A stretch of 64,000 bases of DNA, taken from positions 3,038,001 to 3,102,000 of the forward strand of contig OZ245773.1 of the NCBI GenBank assembly GCA_965227645.1. The letters run 5' to 3'. The stretch comes from Flavimaribacter sp024343425 (GTDB lineage Bacteria; Pseudomonadota; Alphaproteobacteria; Rhizobiales; Rhizobiaceae). Positions 50,601 to 59,266 of this stretch are shown piece after piece. Numbering within the stretch: position 1 is the stretch's first letter; every line of letters begins with the position of its first letter. The notes beneath the pieces were generated by a model that made no database searches, was not told where the DNA came from, and worked only from the letters and a program-made list of their open reading frames with translations. A program made the position numbers and the translations under genes.

Positions 50601-51839
50601 GCGGATCTTTTTGACCGCCTCGGCCTCGATTTTGCCGGCGTCGTTCGTCCAGGCGCTCCGGATGAAGCTTGCGAGCGCCGCCACGTCGTCATCCGAGAGC
50701 CGGTCGCCGAAGCCGGGCATCGCCAGCGCAGCCGGAGCCCGCCTGGTGCTGGGCATCATCGCCCCTTTCAGAATGACCTCGATGAAACCGCCCGGATTGT
50801 CGGAAAGCACCACCGAATTGCCGACGAGATTCGGGAAAACCCGCGGCGCGCCCTGCCCGCTCACGGTGTGGCACGCGCCGCAATTGTCGAGATAGAGCCG
50901 CGCGCCTTCCGGCATGTCGGGTTTCGCCGCCGTCAGCATGGCCGTGGTGTCGTCGCTCCGGCCTTCGCCGGTCGCGGCGGCCTTGTCGCTCGCCGCGGCC
51001 GGAAGCCCGATATGTTTCAGATAGGCGACGATCGCGGCCATGTCCGCCTCCGTCGCATGCTGCATGCTGCGCTCAACCACCAGCGCCATTTCGCCGGTCG
51101 CGGCGGTGTAGGCGTTGCGCCCCGTCGTCAGGTATTCGACCAGCTCTGCGTCGCTCCATTTCTGCGGCGCGCTCTCCGGCCCGCGCAGATCCGGCACGGG
51201 CCACACGCCAAGTGTGCCGCCGGTCAGAAACCGGTCGCTCGCGGCGGTGTAGCCCTCCTGCGCCTGCATCAGGTTGCGGGGCGAGTGGCAGGCGCCGCAA
51301 TGGCCAAGCCCTTCCACGATATAGGCGCCCCGGTTCAGCTGCGCGTCGTCATAGGGCGGCGTGAAGCCCACCTCCGGGCGGTTGACGATGTCCCAGCCTT
51401 CCATCCCGAACCGGATGTTGAACGGAAAGCGCAAGTCGGAGGCAGGGGCCGGTTTGTGCACCGGCGCCACGGCCTTCATGAAATAGGCGTAGAGCGCCGC
51501 CATGTCCGCGTCGCTCACCTTGGCGTAGGACGTATAGGGCATGGCCGGATAGAGGTTCGCGCCGTCCTTGCGCACGCCGCGGCGCACGGCCCGGTCGAAT
51601 TCCTCCAGCGTGTAGTCGCCGATCCCGTATTGCGGATCGGGCGTAATGTTGGTCGTGTAGATATCCCCGAACGGGCTGGCGATCGCCAGTCCGCCGGCGA
51701 AGGGCGCGCCGCCGGGCGCCGTGTGGCAGGCCGCGCAGTCGCCAAGCTGGGCGATGTATTCGCCCTTTTCCGTCTCGTCGGCGGCGAAGGCCGAACCGGC
51801 GGTCAGGGCAAGCGCTGCAATGAGGATCTGCAGTCTCAT
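50589..51839 (-). CDS. Tri-haem cytochrome c subunit of a membrane-bound sugar/alcohol dehydrogenase
   Basis: 416 residues with a Sec signal peptide (MRLQILIAALALTAGSAFAA). Three CxxCH haem sites are spaced as in the gluconate 2-dehydrogenase/alcohol dehydrogenase cytochrome family: CAACHTAPGG, CGACHSPRN and CGACHTVSGQ. It takes electrons from the FAD subunit encoded directly upstream (51850) and passes them to ubiquinone. It is the last gene of a three-gene operon (small subunit, GMC subunit, cytochrome c). Confidence 0.93.
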   Translation of the reverse strand: MRLQILIAALALTAGSAFAADETEKGEYIAQLGDCAACHTAPGGAPFAGGLAIASPFGDIYTTNITPDPQYGIGDYTLEEFDRAVRRGVRKDGANLYPAMPYTSYAKVSDADMAALYAYFMKAVAPVHKPAPASDLRFPFNIRFGMEGWDIVNRPEVGFTPPYDDAQLNRGAYIVEGLGHCGACHSPRNLMQAQEGYTAASDRFLTGGTLGVWPVPDLRGPESAPQKWSDAELVEYLTTGRNAYTAATGEMALVVERSMQHATEADMAAIVAYLKHIGLPAAASDKAAATGEGRSDDTTAMLTAAKPDMPEGARLYLDNCGACHTVSGQGAPRVFPNLVGNSVVLSDNPGGFIEVILKGAMMPSTRRAPAALAMPGFGDRLSDDDVAALASFIRSAWTNDAGKIEAEAVKKIRGQL

Positions 51840-51849
51840 CGCGCCGCCC

Positions 51850-53610
51850 TCACATCAGTGGCCGGGGGTTTGCGAGATAATCCTCGCGGATCGCCCTTGC
51901 GGCCCAGAGCGTCAGCGCCCCGATCATCCCGGTGGGATTGTATTCGAAATTCTGCGGAAACGCGTTGGCGCCGGGCGCAAACACATTGTGCACGTTCCAG
52001 CTCTGCAGGTAGCGATTGATGGCGGAGGTTTGTCGATCCGTCCCCATGATCGCGCCGCCCACGGTGTGGGTCGACTGGTACACGCGGGTGTCGTAATGCC
52101 CGTCGGGATAGAAGGAAGTAGACGCGTCAGCGCCCATTTCGCGGCCAAACTCCGCCGCCTTTTCCTTGAAAAATTGCGCCTGTTTCAGCTCGTTCGGGCG
52201 CCAGTCGAAGGTCATCCTCAGCAAGGGCCGGCCAAACGGGTCCCTGTATGTCGGGTCGAGGTCCAGATAGGCGTCGCGATAGGGCATGTTGGTCGATTGC
52301 AGCACGATATCCATCGAGTGGCCGTAATGCTCGCCGACGGCCTTCTTCCAGCCGGCGCCCCAGGCGGGCGTTCCGTCCGGAAGCGGCAGATGGTGGATCG
52401 GCTGGCCGTTCGTCTGCTGCGACGACTGGTAGCCGCCGCCGATGAAGCCGTTCTTCGCGAAGTCCATCTGGCTCAGCGCCAGATCGGCGAAAGCCACGCC
52501 GTTGGCGCCCGCGCCGACAAAGGGGTTGAAGTCGATGTTTTTGAAGAACAGCGAGGTCGCGCCCGTCATCTGGTAGGCGTAGTTGCGCCCCACCGCGCCC
52601 GCGCCGGTCGCCGGGTCGTAGGGCGGCCCGATGCCGGAAAGCAGCATCAGGTGCACGTTGTTCAGCTGAAAGGCGGCGAGGATCACCAGATCCGCTGGCT
52701 GGAACACCTCCTCGCCCTTCGCGTTGGCATAGGTCACGCCGGTCGCCGTTTTTCCGTCCGGCGCAAGCTCCACCTTCAGCACGGTGGCGTTGGTGCGGTA
52801 TTCGAAGTTCGGGCGCTGGTAGAGCGCGTCCAGCACGCAGGTCTGCGGCGAGGATTTGGAGTAGTTCAGGCAGCCGAAGCGCTCGCAGAAGCCGCAATAG
52901 TTGCAGGGTCCCAGCTGCATGCCATAGGGATTGGTGTAGACCTGCGAGGCGTTCGCGGCGGGTTTGGGAAACGGATGATAGCCGAGATTGCGGGCGGCTT
53001 CAGCAAACAGCACCGCGTCATAGGTCTGCTCGAGCGGCGGCATCGGATATTCGCTGGCGCGCGGCGCTTCGAAAGGGTTGCCGCCGTCCATGATCGCGCC
53101 GTTCAGATTGCCGGCCTTGCCGGAAACGCCGACGATCTTTTCGAAGCGGTCGAAATAGGGTTCGAGTTCGTCATAATCGACGCCGAAATCCTGGATCGTC
53201 ATGTCGTCCGGAATGATATCGGCGCCGAACCGTTCGTCGATATAGGATTTCAGCCGCAATTCCTCGGCGTTCGGCCGCCACAGCAAGCCGTTCCAGTGCG
53301 CGCCGGCGCCGCCGACGCCGGTCCCCGGCAGAAAGGAGCCGAGGCGCCGGTAGGGCAGCGCTGTCTGTCCCGTGTTGTGCCGGATCGTCACCGTGCTGTC
53401 GGCCGGGCGCTGCATCAGTTCGTAGCGCACGGCGTAGCGCAGCTCGTCGGCGATCTTGGGATAGGCGAAGGTCGGCACGGTCTTGCGGTCGGGTCCGCGT
53501 TCCAGCGCCACCACGTCAAGCCCCGCGGCGGTCAGTTCCATCGCCATCACCGAGCCGACCCAGCCGAGGCCGACAATCACGGCGTCGACCTTCTTTTGCG
53601 TCCGCGCCAT
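51850..53610 (-). CDS. GMC-family FAD-dependent dehydrogenase subunit (gluconate 2-dehydrogenase type)
   Basis: 586 residues from the ATG at 53610, which overlaps the stop of the small-subunit gene (TGATG). The FAD Rossmann motif is DAVIVGLGWVGSVMAMELTA. LGSFLPGTGVGGAGAHWNGL is the GMC substrate/FAD loop and HTVGGAIMGTDRQTSAINRY the C-terminal catalytic region with its histidine. There is no signal peptide, so export presumably piggybacks on the Tat-type small subunit. Within the family the substrate may be gluconate, sorbitol, fructose or 2-ketogluconate. Confidence 0.93.
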   Translation of the reverse strand: MARTQKKVDAVIVGLGWVGSVMAMELTAAGLDVVALERGPDRKTVPTFAYPKIADELRYAVRYELMQRPADSTVTIRHNTGQTALPYRRLGSFLPGTGVGGAGAHWNGLLWRPNAEELRLKSYIDERFGADIIPDDMTIQDFGVDYDELEPYFDRFEKIVGVSGKAGNLNGAIMDGGNPFEAPRASEYPMPPLEQTYDAVLFAEAARNLGYHPFPKPAANASQVYTNPYGMQLGPCNYCGFCERFGCLNYSKSSPQTCVLDALYQRPNFEYRTNATVLKVELAPDGKTATGVTYANAKGEEVFQPADLVILAAFQLNNVHLMLLSGIGPPYDPATGAGAVGRNYAYQMTGATSLFFKNIDFNPFVGAGANGVAFADLALSQMDFAKNGFIGGGYQSSQQTNGQPIHHLPLPDGTPAWGAGWKKAVGEHYGHSMDIVLQSTNMPYRDAYLDLDPTYRDPFGRPLLRMTFDWRPNELKQAQFFKEKAAEFGREMGADASTSFYPDGHYDTRVYQSTHTVGGAIMGTDRQTSAINRYLQSWNVHNVFAPGANAFPQNFEYNPTGMIGALTLWAARAIREDYLANPRPLM

Positions 53611-54308
53611 CAGGCGCGCTCCCCGCCAATGCTCACCGGCCCCAGCGGATAGGGCGTGTTCTGCTGGCCCACCCATTCGCGGAAACTCGCCCGCGCGCCC
53701 GGAAAGCCGATATAGGTCCAGGCCTGCATGCCGTGGTTTCCGCCATAGCGCGGGTCGGCGAAATAGCCTTCCTTGGTGTTGGCGAGCAGCATTGCAAAGA
53801 AGTCCGCGGCCGGAACCGTCTTCAGGTCCACCTTGCCGGCTTCGAGATCGTGGAGGACCGCGTCCTTGTCGGCGTCGGAAAGCGCCGCGTAGGCCTGGCC
53901 GTAGGCGGTTCGGCAGTGTGCGTCGACCTCAGGGATGGCGATCCGGTAGATTTCGGCGGGCGTCTGGGCCAGCTGATAGCCGAAAAGCGGGCTTGCGTCG
54001 GGGTCGTGCGGCCCCTGCATATACCAGCGCGAGGCCTTGCCGAAATCGCCGGCCAGTTGCCGGTCGATGAAGCGGGGAACCAGCGTGGCAAGCGCGCCCG
54101 GCCCTTCGCCGTCGGCGGGAATGAGGCGATCCGTCGCCGCCATGACGAAGGCCCATTCGGCGGCGTCGAAATAGACGGGCTTGTAGGTTTCGAGGGTGTC
54201 CGGGCCGGCTTGCGCCGTCGCCGGCGCCAGGCCGCCAAGCGCCAGGATCGCGACGCTTGCAACGCCGTTCAGAAGGAGGTCGCGCCGGTCAATGGCAAAA
54301 TCGGTCAT
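53610..54308 (-). CDS. Small (gamma) subunit of the membrane-bound dehydrogenase, Tat signal
   Basis: 232 residues from the ATG at 54308. A twin-arginine signal peptide is seen (IDRRDLLLNGVASVAILALG, cleaved after TAQA). The rest matches the gluconate 2-dehydrogenase subunit 3 family (AADRL-type segment WAFVMAATDRLIPADGEGPG, and FFAMLLANTKEGYFADPRYG with GNHGMQAW). This subunit normally carries the FAD subunit across the membrane through Tat. First gene of the operon. Confidence 0.92.
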   Translation of the reverse strand: MTDFAIDRRDLLLNGVASVAILALGGLAPATAQAGPDTLETYKPVYFDAAEWAFVMAATDRLIPADGEGPGALATLVPRFIDRQLAGDFGKASRWYMQGPHDPDASPLFGYQLAQTPAEIYRIAIPEVDAHCRTAYGQAYAALSDADKDAVLHDLEAGKVDLKTVPAADFFAMLLANTKEGYFADPRYGGNHGMQAWTYIGFPGARASFREWVGQQNTPYPLGPVSIGGERA

Positions 54309-54448
54309 CGCATCCTTCTCTTCCTTGCGGCCGGCTGGGTATCGAAGCGGACTGACGAGTCGCCAGCGCCGCAATCAGAATGCATCAGGCAGGAAAGCGA
54401 GACAAGAACATTAAACTTAAAATTGCAAAAGCCCGCAGGCGGCGCTCC

Positions 54449-56617
54449 CTACTTTCCGATCACGTTGTTGAGGATGCTCCAGCGCGGGGCGTCGCTCTTG
54501 CGCGGCTGGCCCTCGAACCAGTAGCGCTTCAGGCCGTCTTCAGAGCCGTTGCCGCGCTGAAGCGACAGCCAGTCGTCGACGTAGCGGGCGAAATTCGAGG
54601 AACCGGGCGGCATCGGAATGGCGATGGCGAGCGGACTGCCGAGATTGGCGGGCACCACCGCCGAATAGCCCGGATTGGCCTCGGCCCAGGCTTGGGCCTG
54701 AAGCTGCGTCCACAGCGCAACGTCGAAACCGGGGTTGGTCGACAGCGTCGTATAGTCGTCGACCACATCTATGGTCGCGTCGGGAAACAGCTTGTGCGCC
54801 AGGTCTTCGAGGATCGTGTCCCTGAAAACGGTGACGCGCAGGCCTTTCGTGTCGACGTCGGACAGGTCGAGATAGGTCTTCGCCTTGTCCGCATGCGCGA
54901 TCAGCGCCAGCGGCGTGTAGAGATAGGTGTCGGACACGCGCACCTGCTGCAGGCGCTTGTCGCTGACGTAAATGCCGCCGATCGCAAGGTCGAAGCGGTT
55001 TTCCGTCAGCGCCGTTCCGAGCCGCGCCCAGTCGGTGATCGGGTAGAACTCCAGGTCGACGCCAAGCCCATCCGCCAGCTGGTAGGCGAGCGCCACGTCG
55101 TAGCCGACCAGATCGCCCGCGCCGTTGAAATAGCTGAACGGAATGAGCGCCTGTCCGTAGCCGACGCGCAGCACGCCGTTCTCGCGCACGCGCTGCATGG
55201 CGTCGCCGCTTCGCGCCGGCGCCGTGGCCGCTTCGCCGTCCGTGACCTTGTGAACCGTCGCCTTGACCCGGCCCTTCAGGTCCTCGTCCAGCGTGAAGCT
55301 CACATAGGGATCGGGTTCCTTGGTCGTCAGGTAAGGCGCGGCGGCGCGGCCGCCGATCGCCAGCGCAGCCATCAGCAAAGCGCTCGAGCCGAGCGAGAAA
55401 AGGAGCCGTCGCTTGTGCAGCCGAGCGAGCCCGTAATAGGAAAACGCCGCGATGATGGTGATGAAGGCGAGGCTCATCGCCGAGACGAGCACCTGCGGAT
55501 AGCGCGTCAGCGTCATCAGCTCCACATAGAGCAGCTTAACGTCGGCCGGCAGGTCCAGCCAGTGCGCCATGAAGGAGACGGCGTCGACAGTCGAAACGGG
55601 CGTTCCGACGGTGGAGAGGATGGTCACGGCCGGAAGCGTGAACCAGACCGTCGGCGGCAGCGCCGAATGGACGTAATAGGCCGCGAACACCACGAAGAAC
55701 GCGACGAACAGGTTGCCGAGCTGTCCGATCGGATAGCTGACGGCGAGCGATGTCGAGATGATCTCCCCGCTTTCCGGGTCCTCGACCTTCCGGTCTTCGA
55801 CCATCTTGCGCGTCACCTTGATGATCAGCGGCACGGCGGTGATCGGCAGCGAGGTGACGACGGCGACGACCAGCGCCTCCTGCAGGTCGCGCATCAGTTC
55901 GGGGTAGCGCATCGGGGCGATCGCGCACAGGAGCGACGGCAGCACCCAAAGGGCCATCGCCAGCGCGCCGAGCACGAACAGCACGGCGTAGAGAAACAGG
56001 CCGCCGAGCAGCTGAATTTGCACCGTTCCGGCCAGATCGGCGAACAGCGCGAACACGCCGAAGGGCGCGATGCGCACCACCCAGCCCCACACCGTCACGC
56101 TCGCCTGGCGGAACGTGTAGAGCGCGGACAGCAGACTGTCCTTCTGCTTTATGCGCTGAATGGCGATGCCGTAGATGACCGAAAAGACGACGATCGCCGG
56201 CACGTAGTTCTGGGTGAGATCGGAAAACGGGTTCGAGGGGATGACGAGCGACAGGAGTTCGCCCAGTCCGCCGCCTTCGGATGGTTGAACCAGAACCGGC
56301 GGGCGCGCTTCCGGAATGCCCTGCGAGAGAATCCACAAGCCGGCGAACACCACCGCCCAGCCGATGAGGAACACCGGCAGGCCGGACTTCAGAAGCCGCA
56401 GCGCCATTTGCGGCGTCAGGCTGCCGAGCCCGTGCAAAAGCGAGGAGACGACGAAGGGAAACACGCACATCTGCAAGAGCATGACGTAGATCGAGCCGAA
56501 CGGCTCCAGGTTCGCCGCATAGTCGCCAATGAACACGCCGCAGAAGATCCCCGACAGCGCCCCGATGATGACCCAGATCGAAAGATTGACGGAGGAAAGT
56601 CGCGCCAGCAGTCCCAT
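54449..56617 (-). CDS. Dicarboxylate/amino-acid:cation symporter fused to a periplasmic solute-binding domain
   Basis: 722 residues from the ATG at 56617, with GGAGG seven bases upstream. Residues 1 to about 420 are an SLC1/DAACS-type symporter: YVMLLQMCVFPFVVSSLLHG, FSDLTQNYVPAIVVFSVIYG and the hairpin-2/TM8 region (TILSTVGTPVSTVDAVSFMA). After further spans comes a linker and a family 3 solute-binding domain (about 490-720, GVLRVGYGQALIPFSYFNGA, LVGYDVALAYQLADGLGVDL, FDLAIGGIYVSDKR). The C-terminal half should sit in the periplasm and deliver the ligand. The fusion is uncommon. The ligand is probably an acidic amino acid or dicarboxylate, but this is inference. Confidence 0.9.
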   Translation of the reverse strand: MGLLARLSSVNLSIWVIIGALSGIFCGVFIGDYAANLEPFGSIYVMLLQMCVFPFVVSSLLHGLGSLTPQMALRLLKSGLPVFLIGWAVVFAGLWILSQGIPEARPPVLVQPSEGGGLGELLSLVIPSNPFSDLTQNYVPAIVVFSVIYGIAIQRIKQKDSLLSALYTFRQASVTVWGWVVRIAPFGVFALFADLAGTVQIQLLGGLFLYAVLFVLGALAMALWVLPSLLCAIAPMRYPELMRDLQEALVVAVVTSLPITAVPLIIKVTRKMVEDRKVEDPESGEIISTSLAVSYPIGQLGNLFVAFFVVFAAYYVHSALPPTVWFTLPAVTILSTVGTPVSTVDAVSFMAHWLDLPADVKLLYVELMTLTRYPQVLVSAMSLAFITIIAAFSYYGLARLHKRRLLFSLGSSALLMAALAIGGRAAAPYLTTKEPDPYVSFTLDEDLKGRVKATVHKVTDGEAATAPARSGDAMQRVRENGVLRVGYGQALIPFSYFNGAGDLVGYDVALAYQLADGLGVDLEFYPITDWARLGTALTENRFDLAIGGIYVSDKRLQQVRVSDTYLYTPLALIAHADKAKTYLDLSDVDTKGLRVTVFRDTILEDLAHKLFPDATIDVVDDYTTLSTNPGFDVALWTQLQAQAWAEANPGYSAVVPANLGSPLAIAIPMPPGSSNFARYVDDWLSLQRGNGSEDGLKRYWFEGQPRKSDAPRWSILNNVIGK

Positions 56618-56716
56618 GAATGCCTCCGGAAGAGAATCGGTCAGGGCGAGTATAGGCAAGGGCTACACGTATTGGGAGTGGAAAGATGGCGGCCTGGCAT
56701 ACCATCGCGCGAGTCA

Positions 56717-56762
56717 GAACAAAAAAGGAACATTTAAGTGCAATTTGAGGCGTTTTGTGTTA
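56717..56762 (+). promoter_or_regulatory. Orphan LexA (SOS) box with promoter-like spacing
   Basis: GAACAAAAAAGGAAC at 56717-56731 is a second GAAC-N7-GAAC box. GTGCAA begins at 56738, exactly 21 bp after the box start as at 49203/49224, followed 17 bp later by TATAGG. No convincing gene lies downstream on the forward strand: 56763-57138 is dispersed repeat, then the IS element. On the other strand the symporter gene begins at 56617. Confidence 0.55.
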
Positions 56763-56805
56763 TAGGGATTGAAGACCGGTTTCAGTTTTGGCGTCACAGC
56801 CGTTG

Positions 56806-57138
56806 CCCGCCGAGAGGCCGTATGGATCCCGGGTCGGAGCCCGGGATGAGGGCAAGAGGAAGGATCAGTGGATATGTCTCTGCCGCAAAATCCGCTGCAA
56901 CGCACTCATGCGCTGGAAATCTGACACCGCCCTCACTCTTCACCCTCGTTCCGGGCTTCACCGGGAATCCATACGGCGGCGCGGCGCAGAGAAGTAATCT
57001 CCTTCGGCGTCTCCGTGAGCGCCGGGACGAGGACAAGTTGTTTGATCGGCGCAATTCACCCACCCATTTGGTTGCTGTACATGCTGTTTCGGTTGCTGTC
57101 TTCCAGGCTCTCCCCCCTCCTCATTCCGGGCTTGACCC
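56806..57138. repeat. Dispersed palindromic repeats, left of the IS element
   Basis: Blocks include GCCGTATGGATCCCGGGTCG, CCGGGCTTCACCGGGAATCC, ATACGGCGGCGCGGCGCAGA with GAAGTAATCTCCTTCGGCGT, and CATTCCGGGCTTGACCC at the IS junction. The block at 56950-57015 recurs after the IS at 58495-58555, so two adjacent repeat copies lay here before the insertion. The remaining 56618-56805 holds the SOS-type promoter and no gene. Confidence 0.75.
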
Positions 57139-58483
57139 CATGGGCGCTAACTTTTAGTTGGCAAATCAGTTTTGTTCTGATTCAAGCTGCCTATGAGTGA
57201 GAGTGATTTGCCTTGTGGCTGGACTTGGAACGGCGTTGTTGATCGCCTGGAAGAGTATGTTGATCTGGAACAGAGCGCCCGTGACTATGGTGCGATCAAG
57301 CGGTTGCGTGTCATCCGCAATGCTCGACAGTTGCTGAGGCTTACGCTTGTCTATGCGCTGAGCGGCTTTTCCTTGCGCACGACGGCTGCCTGGGCGGAGC
57401 AGGCGGGAGAGGCGTCATTTTCGGACGTGGCGCTTTTGAAGCGGCTGCGCAACTGTGGCCCGTGGCTGGCGGAGTTGGTCAGTCTTCTTCATGCGGCCCG
57501 GTATCCCGAAGGCTGCGGTAGCGAGGATAGCCGCCGGCTCGTGGCGGTGGATGCGACGACAGTGTGTTCGCCGGGTGGTTTGCATAAGAGCTACCGGGTG
57601 TTGCACACCAGTTACGACATTGGGGCACAACGCTTCATTAGCACGGAGGTCACCGACCGTCGCCAGGCCGAGCGGCTTTATGCGGGCGGTGTCGAGGCGG
57701 GCGACATTCGGTTGGGCGACCGGATTTATGCCCGCTATCCGGATCTTTCCACGGTTCAGGCGGCCGGAGCGGACTACGTCGTGCGCTTAGGCAAGAAAAC
57801 GCTGAAACTGCGGTCTCTGGATGGCAAGGCGTTTAGCCGGGCGGCGGCGGCGATGCGGGCGCAAGTTGAGGGTCTTCAGGATATCCGTGTGATCATCGAG
57901 GGCGAAAAAGGCGATGCGCAGCTTAAGGCCCGCATTATCGTTCTTGCCTTGCCGCCGAATCAGGCCGAAGCCGCTCGCCGCCGTGCCGCAAAGAATGCGA
58001 GAAAGTGGGGCTACACACTCAGCGAGGAAGTTCGAGCCATGGCCGGTTGCCTGATGGTGGTGACCTCGCTGAGCACCGATGATTGGGACCCGCAACGCAT
58101 CCTTGCACTCTACCGGCGACGATGGCAGGTGGAACTCGCCTTCAAGCGGCTGAAGTCCCTGTTCGATTTGGAGCGGCTCAGAGCCTTCGACCCGGATCTG
58201 GTTCATGCTTGGATCCATGCAATCCTGATCGTCGCCCTGCTGATCGATCTCGACCGGCCCTCGGCACAACCCGAGGCGCCGGACTCTCCCCCCTCGGAAC
58301 CGGAAAACAACGGCCCGTTTCACTCTGGCGATACGCACACATCCTCATTAAAGGCTTGATCGCTGCCATACTCACGGCACCTGCATATGGAGCCGAACTT
58401 TCACACAGGGCTTTGGCACGACTCGCCGAGCCACCAAGGCGAAAACGAAAAGTTCCCAATGCGGTCTTATGTTAGCGCATATG
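57139..58483 (+). mobile_element. Intact IS4-family insertion sequence
   Basis: 1345 bp. The ends CATGGGCGCTAACTTTTAG (left) and, reading inward from the right, CATATGCGCTAACATAAG are imperfect inverted repeats sharing CAT-N2-GCGCTAAC. An 11-bp direct duplication GGGCTTGACCC flanks it at 57128-57138 and 58484-58494, within a dispersed repeat that reads continuously if the IS is removed. One transposase gene fills it. Long duplications of 10-13 bp are usual for the IS4 family. Confidence 0.88.
57193..58359 (+). CDS. IS4-family DDE transposase
   Basis: 388 residues, with no frameshift or internal stop. The catalytic triad can be placed: first Asp in LVAVDATTVCSPGG, second in GDRIYARYPDLSTV, and the Glu within the Y-x2-R-x3-E-x6-K signature YRRRWQVELAFKRLKSL, which defines the IS4 family. 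The N-terminal part LRVIRNARQLLRLTLVYALS, then TTAAWAEQAGEASFSDVALL, is the usual DNA-binding region. It appears active in principle. The ATG at 57193 has only a weak ribosome-binding site. Confidence 0.95.
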   Translation: MSESDLPCGWTWNGVVDRLEEYVDLEQSARDYGAIKRLRVIRNARQLLRLTLVYALSGFSLRTTAAWAEQAGEASFSDVALLKRLRNCGPWLAELVSLLHAARYPEGCGSEDSRRLVAVDATTVCSPGGLHKSYRVLHTSYDIGAQRFISTEVTDRRQAERLYAGGVEAGDIRLGDRIYARYPDLSTVQAAGADYVVRLGKKTLKLRSLDGKAFSRAAAAMRAQVEGLQDIRVIIEGEKGDAQLKARIIVLALPPNQAEAARRRAAKNARKWGYTLSEEVRAMAGCLMVVTSLSTDDWDPQRILALYRRRWQVELAFKRLKSLFDLERLRAFDPDLVHAWIHAILIVALLIDLDRPSAQPEAPDSPPSEPENNGPFHSGDTHTSSLKA

Positions 58484-58565
58484 GGGCTTGACCCGGAATC
58501 CATACGGCGGTGCAGCGCGGCGCAGAGAAGTAATTTCCTTCAGCCTATCCATGGGCGCCGGAATC
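58484..58565. repeat. Dispersed repeat, right half interrupted by the IS
   Basis: It starts with the duplicated target GGGCTTGACCC and continues CGGAATCCATACGGCGGTGC, then GCGGCGCAGAGAAGTAATTT, matching the copy at 56950-57015. 58566-58702 then holds only a short leader to the P460 gene. Confidence 0.75.
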
Positions 58566-58702
58566 CCGAAACAAAGCCGGAGGGCGGCCCCCGTGCGTTT
58601 TCTCTTTGCTAACTCTTTTCGAAGAGGCTGCGCTGCATAGCTTGACCCTGCGCGCCGCAGGCCTCAAGGAAGTCGGCAAGCGCCATCCATGGAGAATATT
58701 CA

Positions 58703-59266
58703 ATGAAAACTGCCCTTTACCTGTCGGGAACGGCAATCATGGCGGCCGCCGCCGTCATCCTCGCGCACGCGGCGCCCGTCGCCGCCGAAGGAGCGGCCAA
58801 CGCGATGGTTCAGCCCGACGGCTCGATCGTCATGACGAAAGAGAACTACGCGCGCGACTGGAGCGTGCTCGGCGTGTTCGCGCATCTCGACGACGCCGGC
58901 GTGAAGCAGTTCAACGTCGTCTACACCCAGCCCGAAACGGTGATAGCGTATCAACAGACCGGTGAATTTCCGGAAGGCGCGGTGCTGATCAAGGAGCTGC
59001 GCGACGGGGTCACCGAAGGCGACGGCGACGACAGGACGTCGCATCTCGGCGCGCTGAAGGGCTGGTTCGCGATGATCAAGCCGCCCAGGGAAAACGGCCC
59101 GCAAGGCCCGCTCTGGGGCGACGGCTGGGGATGGGCGAAGTTCAACGCCGATGCGCCGGACGCCACCATCACTGCCAACTACCAGACAGACTGTCTCGGC
59201 TGCCACATGCCGGTCAAGGCGACCGACTGGGTGCACATCGAGGCCTATCCGATGCTGCGCGACTAA
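58703..59266 (+). CDS. Cytochrome P460-family exported haem protein
   Basis: 187 residues with a Sec signal peptide (MKTALYLSGTAIMAAAAVIL to APVAAE). The mature part reads MTKENYARDWSVLGVFAHLD, FPEGAVLIKELRD and GWFAMIKPP, ending with one haem site CLGCHMPVKATDW, as in P460 proteins. The family includes hydroxylamine- and NO-oxidising enzymes and cytochrome c'-beta. The exact reaction is not predictable. It is convergent with phnX, overlapping it by four bases. Confidence 0.88.
   Translation: MKTALYLSGTAIMAAAAVILAHAAPVAAEGAANAMVQPDGSIVMTKENYARDWSVLGVFAHLDDAGVKQFNVVYTQPETVIAYQQTGEFPEGAVLIKELRDGVTEGDGDDRTSHLGALKGWFAMIKPPRENGPQGPLWGDGWGWAKFNADAPDATITANYQTDCLGCHMPVKATDWVHIEAYPMLRD

Noticed and set aside
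50600..52019. Extension of the SOS gene as a genuine 691-residue protein
   Set aside because: Beyond 50600 the frame is exactly antisense to a well-supported tri-haem cytochrome c and part of a GMC gene, so it is open by composition only.
56738..57157. A 139-codon frame downstream of the orphan SOS box
   Set aside because: It runs through dispersed palindromic repeats up to the IS end and has no recognisable protein features.
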